In this document: one piece after another, positions 24,809-35,000 of the stretch
Layout: every line of letters begins with the position of its first letter
Numbering within the stretch: the stretch's first letter is position 1
The notes under the pieces: model-generated
What the model was told of the DNA's origin: nothing
The model's database searches: none
Seen by the model: the letters and a program-made list of their open reading frames with translations, nothing else
Assembly: GCF_900114765.1 (NCBI RefSeq)
Contig: NZ_FOUD01000011.1
Span: 1 to 64,000, forward strand
Direction: 5' to 3'
Origin: Halopseudomonas pachastrellae
Lineage (GTDB): Bacteria > Pseudomonadota > Gammaproteobacteria > Pseudomonadales > Pseudomonadaceae
DNA length: 64,000 bases
Translations under genes and position numbers: made by a program

Positions 24809-26611
24809 TCAGAACCAGGCGTCCTGCATGTCGTAGGTCAGGCGGTTGCCGGCGCGCAGCAGCTGTGCCTGGCTGGCCAGGCCGGCTAGTTCCCAGTCCA
24901 TGAAGTAACGCGCAGCGTGCAGCTTGCCCTGGTAGAAGTCGGCTTCGCTGTCGGCTGCGCCGGCCTCCAGCGCGCGTTCGGCCACCAGTGCCTGACGCAG
25001 CCAGATCCAGCCCACCACAACCCGGCCAAACAGATCCAGGTACGCGGTAGCGTTGGCCAGACCCAGATCTACATCCGCAGCGACCTGTGCCTGCAGTTCC
25101 GGGCTGAGTTGTTCCAGAATGCCCAGCGCGTCGTTCAGCGCGGCAGCCAGGCCGGCGCACTGCTTGCTGCCAGCGGCCTCGCTTATGCTGGCGCGAGCCG
25201 CCTCGAGGAACAGGCGATAGCCCTTGCCGCCACGCTGGCCCAGCTTGCGGCCCAGCAGGTCGAGGCCGTGGATACCTTCGGTACCTTCGTGGATCGGGTT
25301 CAGGCGGTTGTCGCGGTAGTACTGCTCCAGCGGGTACTCGCGGATATAGCCGGAGCCGCCGAGGATCTGGATGCCCAGATCGGACGCAATCACGCCGTAC
25401 TTGGACGGGTAGGACTTGACCATCGGGATCAGCAGGTCGAGCAACTCGGCGGCGTCTGCGCGCTCTGCGTCGGTCGGCGCGGTGTGCGAGTCTTCGAACA
25501 GGCTGCTGGCGTACAGGCACAGGCTCAGGCTGCCTTCGGCGTACACCTTTTGCTGCAGCAGCATGCGACGCACGTCGGCGTGCTCGACGATGCGAACCTG
25601 CGGTGCCAGCGGGTCTTTGCTGCCCGGCAGACGGCCTTGCGGGCGCTCGCGGGCGTAGTCCAGTGCGTGGATGTAGCTCTGATACGCCAGCACCGAGGCG
25701 CCGAGGGCAACACCAATGCGCGCCTCGTTCATCATCTGGAACATGTACGACAGGCCCTTGTTGGCCTCGCCGACCAGATAGCCGACCGCACCGCCTTTCT
25801 CACCGAAGCTCAGCACGGTGGAGGTGGTGTTGCGGTAACCCATCTTGTGCAGCAGACCGGCCAGGGCAACGTCGTTGCGCGCACCCAGGCTGCCGTCTTC
25901 GTTGACCAGTACCTTGGGTACCAGAAACAGGGAGATCCCCTTGACGCCGGCCGGTGCGCCTTCAATGCGCGCCAGCACCATGTGCACGATGTTGTCGGTC
26001 AGTTCGTGATCGCCGCCGGAGATGAACATCTTCTGGCCGAATACGCGATAGCTGCCGTCTTCTGCCGGGCGTGCGGTGGTGCGAATGTCGCCCAGCGCAG
26101 AGCCCTGGCCCGGTTCGGTCAGCGCCATGGTGCCGCTGTAGCGGCCGTCCAGCATCGGCGGCAGGAAGCGCTCGCGCAGCTCATCGCTGGCAAAGCTCTT
26201 GACCAGGTTGGCAGAGCCGATGGTCAGGAACGAGTAGCCGGAGGTGGAGATGTTGGCGGCGCTGAAATAGGCAACGCAGGTGCGCAGGATGACTTCCGGC
26301 AGCTGCAGGCCGCCGTCTTCGGCATCGTGGTGGGCAGCGTGGAAGCCGGCTTCGGCCAGGGCGTTCCAGGCGGCTTTGGTTTCCGGAATCAGGGTGACCT
26401 TTTCGCCGTCGAAGGTGGGCTCGTTGGCGTCGCCTTTCCGGTTGTGCGGGGCCAGATACTCGGCGGCGATGCCGCGGGCGGTTTCCAGCGTGGCATCGAA
26501 TACGGCGCGGTCGTGATCGGCGTAGCGCGGGCGCTCCAGCAGCGCTTCGGTGTCGAGCATTTCGTAGAGCTGGAAGTTCAGCTCGCGTTCGTTGAGCAGC
26601 TTGTCGGTCAT
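24809..26611 (-). CDS. Acyl-CoA dehydrogenase (600-aa class)
   Basis: A 600-aa FAD-dependent dehydrogenase of the long type, with an extra C-terminal domain. The N-terminal helix region, the substrate/FAD motif MALTEPGQGSALGDIRTTA, the FGQKMFISGGDHE strand and the C-terminal FAD domain with LGIQILGGSGYIREYPLEQYYRD are visible. GGSGYIREYP matches the catalytic-base region of this class. I start at ATG 26611 (MTDKLLNERE); an open frame continues upstream to 26878 but overlaps the LuxR gene in another frame and is not family-like. It oxidises acyl-CoA thioesters; chain length is unknown. The upstream MalT-like regulator on the same strand is a likely controller. Confidence 0.92.
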   Translation of the reverse strand: MTDKLLNERELNFQLYEMLDTEALLERPRYADHDRAVFDATLETARGIAAEYLAPHNRKGDANEPTFDGEKVTLIPETKAAWNALAEAGFHAAHHDAEDGGLQLPEVILRTCVAYFSAANISTSGYSFLTIGSANLVKSFASDELRERFLPPMLDGRYSGTMALTEPGQGSALGDIRTTARPAEDGSYRVFGQKMFISGGDHELTDNIVHMVLARIEGAPAGVKGISLFLVPKVLVNEDGSLGARNDVALAGLLHKMGYRNTTSTVLSFGEKGGAVGYLVGEANKGLSYMFQMMNEARIGVALGASVLAYQSYIHALDYARERPQGRLPGSKDPLAPQVRIVEHADVRRMLLQQKVYAEGSLSLCLYASSLFEDSHTAPTDAERADAAELLDLLIPMVKSYPSKYGVIASDLGIQILGGSGYIREYPLEQYYRDNRLNPIHEGTEGIHGLDLLGRKLGQRGGKGYRLFLEAARASISEAAGSKQCAGLAAALNDALGILEQLSPELQAQVAADVDLGLANATAYLDLFGRVVVGWIWLRQALVAERALEAGAADSEADFYQGKLHAARYFMDWELAGLASQAQLLRAGNRLTYDMQDAWF

Positions 26612-26723
26612 GGTGGCCTCGTCGGCAGGGTGAAACACGCTGTGCTTTTTAGCAAAGTGCCTGACCTGATGCGTCCAACCAAGGGTGGATTTTTTGGGTG
26701 GAGGTGGGTGGAGAAAAAGGCCG

Positions 26724-29348
26724 CTAGGATAGAATTTTGAGGCTGCGGGCAATCTGGATGGCCTGCTGCCGCTCGCTGGCGCCCAGCTTGCGGAACAGGT
26801 TGTTGATGTGGGTCTTGATGGTGCTGGTGCTGACTGAGAATGCCTCGGCCAGTTGCTGGTTGTTCTGGCCCCGGGCAATACGTTGCAGCACCTGCTGCTC
26901 GCGCCGGGTCAGTGGCTCAATCAAAAGTTGTTGGGTCTGGCTGTCGGCCAGCAGCTGCTGCAGTGGATGCAGCAACGGGTTATCGGCCGGTAGCGGCGCG
27001 AGCCCCTGTTGTTGGCGAAAACGCGCCGATAGCAGCGGCCTGAGCGCCTCGCTCAGGCTGCGGCCTTCATGCTGCAGCAATTGCGCAAAACCGTGTTGCA
27101 GGCTGAGTTGCAGTGCGGCCTCAAGCTGGTTGATCAGGCTGTCGCGGTGGCCGGCGTCTTGCGCCAGCCGGGCGCCCAGCAGGTGCGCCTGTAGGGCCAG
27201 CCAGTGGTTATCCTGTTGCCGGGCCTGGTTGAGCAGGTCTGCGGCGCGCTGGTGAGCTTCGCTGTGTCTGCCCTGATGCTGCAGTACCCAGGCGTAGGCC
27301 AGCAGCTCCTCACGGTGGGCGTTGGCCTCCCCTTGCTGCTGGCACCAGCGCCACTCGTCAAGCCACTGCTGAATAACGGCTTCGTCCTGCTGCCGCACAG
27401 CAAGGCGGACGCGCCAGGCGGCTGCCTGGCGGTAGAGTCCGCAGAGGCGAAACTGACTGGTCAGGCGCAGGGCTTCATTCCACAGCCGTGCGGCGGTGGC
27501 GCTCTGGTCCCAGGCGTCGTGCAGGCAGGCCTGGTAATGCAGCACCCAGGGTAAGGCGGCGCTGTGGCTGACCTCCAGCGCGGTTGCCTCGGCCTGGGCC
27601 AGTTGCTGGCGCGCCGCCTCGAATGCGCCCTGCTGCTGCAGCACCTGCGCCTGCCCAATGTTGAGAAACAGCTCGTAAAAGGTGTTCGAACGGCTATCGG
27701 CTCGCTCGGTCAGGGCGCCCAGGCGGCGAGCGGCGCCGGGGCTGTCGCCCTGGCTGAGGTCGATCTGGGCCAGCAGCAGTTGCAGGTTGTGGGTGTAGCC
27801 GCGGAAGGCAAACTGGCTGAGCTGGGTCAGGGCATCCTGCGCTACCCGGCGGGCGGCCTGCAGTTCGCCCAGGGCATGCAGGCAACTGGCGCGGTTGTAC
27901 AGCAGTACCGCGCTGGCGGCGGTTTGCTGCGGCCAGCGGCGCAGGCTGTCGCCGGTCAGACGCAAGCCGTGGCGGTAGTTGCCGGCCAGCACCGCCAGCC
28001 GGCTGCGCACAAAGGCCATGCTCTGGAACACCCGTTCTGGCCGGGGAATCGGCGGCGGCAGTTCGCGCACCAGACGTTGCAGGCGGGCTAGGCACAGGCG
28101 GGCGCGCTCGATGTCATTGGTGGCGATGACGGTACTGGCCTCGGTGATAGCCAGGGTCAGGTGGTCGGTGTCGCGGTTGGGCAGGTCCATCAGAAAGTCA
28201 ACGATGGAGTCCACCTTGCCCTCGCGCAGCAGGTCAAAGCTGTGCTGCTCCACCTCGGCCAGCAGCCGGTTGTAGTCGCCACCGCGCCCCAGCTGATAGA
28301 CCGCCTCGCCGTAGCAGCCGTGCTGCAGCAGCCAGTCTGCTGCGCGCAGGTGCAGTTGTCGCAGGCGTTCCGGCGCCCGCTGCTGCAGGCGCTGCTGGCA
28401 GGCGTTGCGCAGGGCCGGGTGGTAGCGCAGCGGTAGCAGCGGGTCCGCGTTGTCCTCAATGAACAGGCCGTCTCGGCGCAGCTGGGCCAGGGTGCGGTCG
28501 GTCTGCGTAGCGCCAGTCAGGTGCGCGGCCAGTGCCGGGCTGAAGGCGCTGACCACCGAGGTTTGCTCAAGAAAATGGCGCAGGCGCGGGGTCAGGCTGT
28601 CCAGCACCGACTCATTCAGGTAGCGCGCGGTATCGTCATCGGCGTTTGCCTGACGGGCGCGGGCGGACAGGGCCAGCAGCACGCCGCTGATCCAGCCTTC
28701 GGTGCTGGTGCGCAGCTGATAGAGGCTGTCATTGTCCAGGGCGATATGGCGGGTGCTGGCCAGCGCGGCTATCTGCTGGCTGTCCAGGGTCAGGTCGGCG
28801 GTGTCGAGTTCGAGCAGCTGCTGGTCACGGTACAGCTGGGTGATGGCCAGCTGTGGTTCGCCCTGACAGGCGGCGATAATCTGCAGCCGGGGTGTCGCCA
28901 GTGTCAGCAGGCGGTTGATCAGCTGGCGCGCAGGGTTGCTGCGCAGCAGGTGCAGGTCGTCAATAAACAGCACCAGTGGCGCCTGGCGTGCTTCCAGCTG
29001 GTTGAGCAGCGCGGTTTCCAGGTGCGCCGGATTGCCGGTTTGCGCTACCGCCAGCAGTGCAGCCAGTTGGCTGTGTAGCTGCGCTGGCTGGTTGTCGGCG
29101 CTAGTGCAGCGTAACCAGAGCCAGTCCTGTTGCAGCTGCAGGGCGCAGGCGTGCATCAGGGTGGTCTTGCCATAGCCGGGCGGGCTGCGGAGCAGTGCCA
29201 GGCGACGCCCTTGGGCCAGGTGCTGCATGAGCTGGTCGAGCAGTACGCTGCGCGTGAGGGGTTCGGCTGGCAGCGGCGGCGGGCGCAGGCGGGCATGGTC
29301 GGGCGGCGGTGCGTCCCGGTACTCGCTGTGCTGCCTGTGCTGACTCAT
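26724..29348 (-). CDS. MalT-like LuxR-family ATP-dependent regulator
   Basis: An 874-aa STAND-type regulator. Walker A is RSPPGYGKTT near residue 55 and Walker B is VLFIDDLHLL near 130. A long helical-repeat (TPR-like) middle runs to about 800, and the C-terminal LuxR helix-turn-helix reads LTRREQQVLQRIARGQNNQQ followed by LAEAFSVSTSTIKTHINNLF. Size and order match MalT/AlkS-type activators, which bind ATP and a metabolite. Flanked downstream by the acyl-CoA dehydrogenase and upstream by an AraC gene on the same strand. By analogy with AlkS/MalT it may sense an acyl or hydrophobic compound and activate the dehydrogenase. That role is inferred. Confidence 0.9.
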   Translation of the reverse strand: MSQHRQHSEYRDAPPPDHARLRPPPLPAEPLTRSVLLDQLMQHLAQGRRLALLRSPPGYGKTTLMHACALQLQQDWLWLRCTSADNQPAQLHSQLAALLAVAQTGNPAHLETALLNQLEARQAPLVLFIDDLHLLRSNPARQLINRLLTLATPRLQIIAACQGEPQLAITQLYRDQQLLELDTADLTLDSQQIAALASTRHIALDNDSLYQLRTSTEGWISGVLLALSARARQANADDDTARYLNESVLDSLTPRLRHFLEQTSVVSAFSPALAAHLTGATQTDRTLAQLRRDGLFIEDNADPLLPLRYHPALRNACQQRLQQRAPERLRQLHLRAADWLLQHGCYGEAVYQLGRGGDYNRLLAEVEQHSFDLLREGKVDSIVDFLMDLPNRDTDHLTLAITEASTVIATNDIERARLCLARLQRLVRELPPPIPRPERVFQSMAFVRSRLAVLAGNYRHGLRLTGDSLRRWPQQTAASAVLLYNRASCLHALGELQAARRVAQDALTQLSQFAFRGYTHNLQLLLAQIDLSQGDSPGAARRLGALTERADSRSNTFYELFLNIGQAQVLQQQGAFEAARQQLAQAEATALEVSHSAALPWVLHYQACLHDAWDQSATAARLWNEALRLTSQFRLCGLYRQAAAWRVRLAVRQQDEAVIQQWLDEWRWCQQQGEANAHREELLAYAWVLQHQGRHSEAHQRAADLLNQARQQDNHWLALQAHLLGARLAQDAGHRDSLINQLEAALQLSLQHGFAQLLQHEGRSLSEALRPLLSARFRQQQGLAPLPADNPLLHPLQQLLADSQTQQLLIEPLTRREQQVLQRIARGQNNQQLAEAFSVSTSTIKTHINNLFRKLGASERQQAIQIARSLKILS

Positions 29349-29454
29349 GTGCGCGCCTGCGGTGGTGAATGTCCTGCGCAGTATACGCGCTCTCCCCGCC
29401 TTGCCTGCCCGAAAGCGGCCTGTGGCGGTGGGAAATGTGCGCAGGCGCTGCAGG

Positions 29455-30411
29455 TTACATCGCGCTTGCCATCGCCTGCTCGCCGCGCAGCTTGCTGACG
29501 TCGGCGCGCGGTGGTGCGCCGAACATGCGGCGATACTCGCGGCTGAAGTGCGAGGGGCTTTCGTAGCCGACGCGGTAGCTGGCCGTCGCCGCTTCCAGCC
29601 CTTCGAACAGCATCAGGCGTCGTGCTTCGTGCAGGCGCAGCTTTTTCTGGAACTGGACCGGTGACATGCGCGTGACCTGCTTGAAGGTGTGGAACAGGGT
29701 CGACTCGCTCATGTTCACATCGTCGGCCAGTTCGCGTACCCGTAGTGGTTCGGCGAAGCGGTCCTTGAGCACCGCAATTACTTTGGAGATACGATGCGCC
29801 TGGGTGTCGCTGGCAACAAAGTCACGCAGGCGCCAACCCATCTCGCCCATCAATGCACGATAGAGCAGTTCGCGGCGTACCAGCGGGGCCAGGATGCGGG
29901 CGTCGGTTGGAGACGACAGCAGTGCTACCAGGCGGGTCATGGCCTGCAGGATGCCGGTATCCAACGGCGCGACACACAGGCCACAGGACGCTGCCGGGCA
30001 CTCGCGCTGCTGGTCGAGTGGCGGCAGTGCGTCGCCCAGCTCCATTACCATCTCTGACACTTCCTGCTGATCCAGCGACAGCTTGACCGCCAGGTAGGGC
30101 GCGCTGGGCGTGGCATCGACAACCGCGCCAACCACAGGCAGCTCAACCGCCGAGATCATGTAGCTCAGCGGGCCGTAGACAATTTCCTTGTCGCCGAGCT
30201 GCACCGTCTTGCTGCCTTGAGCAATAACGCAGAGTGCGGGCTCGTATACCGTCGAGCGGACGCTGGTCGGGTGGTCGGTACGAAAAATCTGCAGCCCGGC
30301 AATGGAAGTGTCGTTGATGCCTTCGACCTCTGCGCGCTCACCCACCAGGTCGGCCAGCTGGCGGCACATGGGCAGGTCTAGCGTGGTTGGGTGAACATGC
30401 TGGTCGGACAT
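29455..30411 (-). CDS. AraC-family regulator with AraC_N (cupin-like) domain
   Basis: A 318-aa regulator. The N-terminal part (about 30-190) has YEPALCVIAQGSKTVQLGDK, then YGPLSYMISAVELPVVGAV, which is the AraC_N type found in YqhC-like proteins. The C-terminal double helix-turn-helix covers about 215-310 (LRVRELADDVNMSESTLFHTFKQVTRMSP, SPSHFSREYRRMFG). It is divergent from the MexEF-OprN-type operon, and two 16-bp repeats spaced 21 bp apart lie in the gap. It is the probable activator of that pump; inference from position and site spacing. Confidence 0.9.
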   Translation of the reverse strand: MSDQHVHPTTLDLPMCRQLADLVGERAEVEGINDTSIAGLQIFRTDHPTSVRSTVYEPALCVIAQGSKTVQLGDKEIVYGPLSYMISAVELPVVGAVVDATPSAPYLAVKLSLDQQEVSEMVMELGDALPPLDQQRECPAASCGLCVAPLDTGILQAMTRLVALLSSPTDARILAPLVRRELLYRALMGEMGWRLRDFVASDTQAHRISKVIAVLKDRFAEPLRVRELADDVNMSESTLFHTFKQVTRMSPVQFQKKLRLHEARRLMLFEGLEAATASYRVGYESPSHFSREYRRMFGAPPRADVSKLRGEQAMASAM

Positions 30412-30485
30412 GGTAATGGCCTCGTTCGGAGTTTCGCGACAGTATACGCAGCTCGATTAACGCCTTGGTGACAGCCTGTCAGCAA

Positions 30486-30522
30486 TTGCAGGATCAGGCA
30501 ATAAGCTTGCAGGATCGCGCAA
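30486..30522. promoter_or_regulatory. Candidate AraC-type operator: two direct repeats 21 bp apart
   Basis: TTGCAGGATCAGGCAA (30486-30501) and TTGCAGGATCGCGCAA (30507-30522) differ at two bases and are offset by exactly 21 bp. AraC-family proteins bind such direct repeats two helical turns apart. They lie 75 bp from the AraC gene start and about 250 bp before the efflux operon. The rest of the 364-bp gap (30412-30775) has no gene. Confidence 0.65.
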
Positions 30523-30775
30523 AGCCTGGTTCTGTAGCGTGTGTTTTGTCTCTTTCTGGTGCGATTGTGTCTACTGCTGCGCACAGTTATGAGATTGCCA
30601 AAAACTCCCGCAGAACAGAATTAGGCAATCTTTGCGCAGAACTCCGCTACCCGGAAATGCCACCCCCACCGTATCGTTCACGCCATACCTGATCCCTCTT
30701 AACCAGCCAGCGCCCATCCGGGGCGCGGGGATCATTTCGTTTTTGTCTGCCAAATAGCGCAACCCACAGGGAGCG

Positions 30776-31954
30776 ATGGATAACATGAACAAGCATGCTT
30801 TGAATGGCTTTGCCCGTTACGGCGCTGCATCGGCGCTGGTTCTGCTGCTGGCTGGCTGTGACGCCAACGGCGATCAGGCCAGCAACCAGGCGATACCGGC
30901 ACCGGAAGTGGACGTTGCAGTGGCCCAGTCGCGCGACGTAACACTCTGGGACAACTTCACCGGCCGTATGGCCGCACCGGAAACCGTGGCGCTACGAGCC
31001 CGTGTCAGTGGTTATATCGACAAGGTTGCCTTCGAAGAAGGCGAGCTGGTCAAGCAGGGTGACGTGCTCTTTGTCATCGACCAGCGCCCTTACCTGGCAC
31101 GCCTGCAGATGGCGCGCGCAGAGGTTGCCCGCGCTCGCAGCCAGGTGACGCTGGCCGCGCGTGAAGCCGAGCGCGCCGAGCAGCTGTGGGAGCGCCGGGC
31201 CATTTCCCGCGAGGAGATGGAACAGCGCAGCGCTGCCCGGACCATGGCGCAAGCCGCGCTGGCCTCGGCTGAAGCGGCGCAGGACAACGCCGAGCTGGAT
31301 CTGGCCTACACCGAGGTGAAGGCGCCGGTGTCTGGCCGCATGGGGCGCGCGGAGATTACTCGCGGCAACCTGGCGACCGCCGATGCGACGCTGCTGGCAA
31401 CGCTGGTGTCGGTGGACCCGCTGTATGTCTATTTTGAGAGCGATCAGCAGACCGCCGAGGGTAACCCGCTCGATGACGCGGGCAGCACGCCGGTTCGTCT
31501 GGGGCTGGGCAATGGTCAGGACTACCCCTATCAGGGGCAGCTCGACTTTGTCGATAACCAGTTCAATGCCAGCACCGGCACCCTGCAGTACCGCGCCGTG
31601 ATCGCCAACCCCGAGGGGCTGTTCCGTCCCGGTCAGTTTGCCCGCGTGCAGATGCCGGTGGCGGCTGCCAGCAAGGCCATTCTGATCGACCAGAAAGCCG
31701 TGCTGACCGATCAGGATCGCCGCTATGTCTACGTGCTGGATGAGGGCAACCGGGCGACTCGTCGCTTTGTCGAGACGGGCCGGCGGGTGGATGGCCTGCT
31801 GGTGATCAGCGGTGGTCTGCAGTCGGGCGACCGGGTGGTGGTCAACGGGCTGCAGAAGATTCTCTACCCGGGCATCGAAGTCGCACCGCAGCTGGTCGCC
31901 ATGGATCGCCGCAAGCCTGCTGGCAACGAGGTCGCACAGCACACTGCGTTCTGA
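30776..31954 (+). CDS. RND efflux periplasmic adaptor, MexE-like
   Basis: A 392-aa lipoprotein adaptor. Signal with lipobox LAGC (near residue 28), lipoyl domain (VSGYIDKVAFEEGELVKQGDVLFVIDQRPY), coiled-coil hairpin about 100-160 and barrel domain with EVKAPVSGRMGRAEITRGNL. It resembles MexE/AcrA of the MexEF-OprN branch. Two starts are possible, ATG 30776 and ATG 30785; AGGGAG is 2 and 11 bases away respectively, so the second (MNKHALNGF) is at least as likely. First gene of a three-gene pump operon. Confidence 0.93.
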   Translation: MDNMNKHALNGFARYGAASALVLLLAGCDANGDQASNQAIPAPEVDVAVAQSRDVTLWDNFTGRMAAPETVALRARVSGYIDKVAFEEGELVKQGDVLFVIDQRPYLARLQMARAEVARARSQVTLAAREAERAEQLWERRAISREEMEQRSAARTMAQAALASAEAAQDNAELDLAYTEVKAPVSGRMGRAEITRGNLATADATLLATLVSVDPLYVYFESDQQTAEGNPLDDAGSTPVRLGLGNGQDYPYQGQLDFVDNQFNASTGTLQYRAVIANPEGLFRPGQFARVQMPVAAASKAILIDQKAVLTDQDRRYVYVLDEGNRATRRFVETGRRVDGLLVISGGLQSGDRVVVNGLQKILYPGIEVAPQLVAMDRRKPAGNEVAQHTAF

Positions 31955-31992
31955 CCCTGAACTGACTTTCCCCTTTTAACGATATTGCTGGG

Positions 31993-32012
31993 GCGTGCTC
32001 TCTCGAGCACGC
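31993..32012 (+). other. Intercistronic hairpin between adaptor and pump genes
   Basis: GCGTGCTC-TCTC-GAGCACGC is a perfect 8-bp stem with a 4-base loop, ending 5 bases before the ribosome site of the pump gene. It could protect the mRNA or tune translation of the pump. Confidence 0.55.
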
Positions 32013-32029
32013 CAAGGGAGCGTATTGCC

Positions 32030-35000
32030 GTGAATATTTCACGTTTCTTTGTCGACCGGCCGATCTTTGCCTCGGTGCTGTCGATCATCATCTTTGTGGT
32101 CGGCCTGATCAGCATCCCGATGCTGCCGGTCAGCGAGTATCCGGAGGTTGTGCCGCCCAGCGTGCTGGTCAGCGCGAGCTATCCGGGCGCCAACCCCAAG
32201 ACCATCTCGGAAACCGTCGCCACGCCGCTGGAGGAAGCTATCAACGGCGTTGAAGACATGATCTACATGAAGTCGGTAGCCGGCAGTGACGGCAGCCTGG
32301 CGCTGACCGTGACCTTTGCCCTGGGTACCGACCCGGATCAGGCGCAGGTGCAGGTGCAGAACCGGGTGTCGCAAGCCCTGCCGCGCCTGCCCGAGGATGT
32401 ACGTCAGCTGGGGGTGACCACGCAGAAGCAGTCGCCCAACCTGATGATGGCGGTGCACCTGATCTCACCGGATGACAGCCTGGATGCGACCTACATTCGC
32501 AACTATGCGGTGCTGCACATCCGTGACGAGCTGGCGCGTATTCCGGGTGTTGGTCAGGCCGGCCTGTTCGGTGCCGGCGACTATGCCATGCGCCTGTGGG
32601 TTGACCCCCAGCGCGCGACCTCCCTCGGCGTTACCGCCGGCGATATCGTCGCTGCCGTGCGCGAGCAGAACGTGCAGGTGTCGGCCGGTCAGATCGGCGC
32701 GCCACCGATGCCGCAGGGCTCGGACATGTTGATTTCGATCAACGCCAAGGGGCGTCTGGACAGTACCGAAGCCTTTGGCGATATCGTGCTGAAGACCGGT
32801 GCTGACGGCGAGATTACCCGCCTGCGTGACGTAGCCCGAATCGAGCTGGCGGCGCAGGAAGATTCCCTGCGCGCCCTGCTCGACGGCCGTCAGGCGGTGG
32901 CCCTGCCGATCTTCCAGTCACCGGGCTCCAATGCCCTGGATGTGTCTGCAGCGGTGCGTGCCAAGATGGCCGAGCTGGCTGAGGACTTTCCCGAAGGCCT
33001 GAGCTGGGAAGTGGCCTACGACCCGACCGTGTTTGTCAGCACCTCCATCAGCTCGGTGATCACCACCTTGCTCGAAGCGGTAGCGCTGGTGGTGCTGGTG
33101 GTCATTCTGTTCCTGCAAACCTGGCGCGCGTCGCTGATTCCGCTGCTGGCGGTGCCGGTGTCGATTGTCGGCAGCTTTGCCGTGCTGCTGATGCTGGGCT
33201 TCTCGATCAATACCCTGACGCTGTTTGCCATGGTGCTGGCGATCGGCATTGTGGTGGACGACGCCATCGTGGTGGTCGAGAACGTCGAGCGTAACATCGA
33301 GCAGGGGCTGGCTCCGCTGGCGGCGGCGCATCAGGCGATGCGCGAGGTCAGCGGGCCGATTGTGGCGATCAGTCTGGTGCTCTGCGCGGTGTTTGTGCCG
33401 ATGGCGTTTCTGGATGGCATTACCGGCCAGTTCTATCGCCAGTTCGCCGTGACCATTGCCATTACCACGGTGATTTCGGCGATCAACTCGCTGACCCTGT
33501 CGCCGGCGCTGGCCGCTACCCTGCTCAAGCCTCATGGCGCCGCGCCGGATCTGCCGACCCGGGTAATCAACCGCAGCTTCGGCTGGTTGTTCCGCCCGTT
33601 CAACCGCTTCTTCCAGCGTAATGCCGAGCGCTATGAAGGGCTGGTAAGCCGCAGCCTTGGACGACGCGGCATGGTGTTTGTGGTCTATCTGCTGCTGTTA
33701 GGCGTCACCGTGGTGATGTTCCGTCAGGTGCCGGGCGGCTTTATCCCGGTTCAGGACAAGACCTACCTGATCGGCAGCATCCGGCTGCCCGAAGGCGCCA
33801 CACTGGATCGGACCGAGGCGCTGGCGCGTCAGGTCAGTGACCTGGCGCTGGAAACCGAGGGCGTGGCCAACGCGGCGGCCTTTGTCGGCTTTAACGCGCT
33901 GCAGGGCACCAATACGCCGAACGTCGGTACCGTGTTTATCCTGTTTGATGACTTTGACATCCGTGAGCGCACGGCCGATGAGATTGCCGCCGAGATCAAC
34001 GGCAAGCTGGGGCAGTTGAAGGAAGGCTTTGCCATTTCCTTTATGCCGCCGCCGGTGTTTGGCCTGGGCGCGGGGTCGGGTTATTCGCTGTACATTCAGG
34101 ATCGCCGCGGCAATGGCTACGGTGCCCTGCAGCAAGCCACCGACGGGCTGGCGATGCAACTGAGCCAGACGCCGGGCCTGAGTTTCCCGATTACCTCCTA
34201 TCAGGCTAACGTGCCGCAGTTGGACGCCGAGGTGGATCGTCTGCAGGCCAAGGCCCAGGGCGTGCGCCTGGATGAGCTGTTCGGCACCCTGCAGCTGTAT
34301 TTCGGCGCGCAGTACATCAACGACTTCAACCTGTTCGGCCGGACCTATCAGGTGCGCGCCCAGGCAGATGCGCCCTTCCGTGACGAGCCAAGTGACATCG
34401 ACAGCCTGTACGTGCGCAACGCCGCCGGCGAGATGGTGCCGCTCAACACCATGGTCAGCCTCAAGCCGAGCTTTGGCCCGGACCCGGTGATCCGTTACAA
34501 CGGCTACCCCGCGGCGGATCTGATTGGTCAGTCTGACCCGGCCATGCTGTCGTCGACCGAGACCCTTGCCACCGTTGCGTCGGTTGCTGCCAAGGCGCTG
34601 CCGCCAGGTATGGATATTGAGTGGACCGACCTGAGCTTCCAGCAGGTCAATCAGGGCAGCGCCGCACTGGTGGTGTTCCCCGTTGCCTTGCTGCTGGTGT
34701 TCCTGGTGCTGGCGGCGTTGTACGAGAGCTGGGTGATGCCGCTGGCGGTGATCCTGATCGTACCCATGTGTTTGCTGGCGGCCATGCTTGGCGTCTGGTG
34801 GACGGGCGGTGACGCCAACATCTTTGTCCAGGTGGGCCTGGTGGTGCTGATGGGGCTGGCGTGCAAGAACGCCATCCTGATTGTCGAGTTTGCCCGCGAG
34901 CAGGAAATGGAAGGCGTGGAGACCGTCAAGGCCGCGCTGGAAGCAAGCCGCCTGCGTCTGCGCCCGATCATCATGACCTCGGTCGCGTTCATCGCCGGTG

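Noticed and set aside
24917-26740. 607-codon plus-strand frame opposite the acyl-CoA dehydrogenase
   Set aside because: Antisense shadow; no ribosome site, no motif, composition typical of a reversed coding strand.
26612-26878. N-terminal extension of the acyl-CoA dehydrogenase
   Set aside because: The extension overlaps the LuxR-type gene's helix-turn-helix coding region in another frame and reads as low-complexity Pro/Ser/Arg; ATG 26611 gives the usual 600-aa protein.
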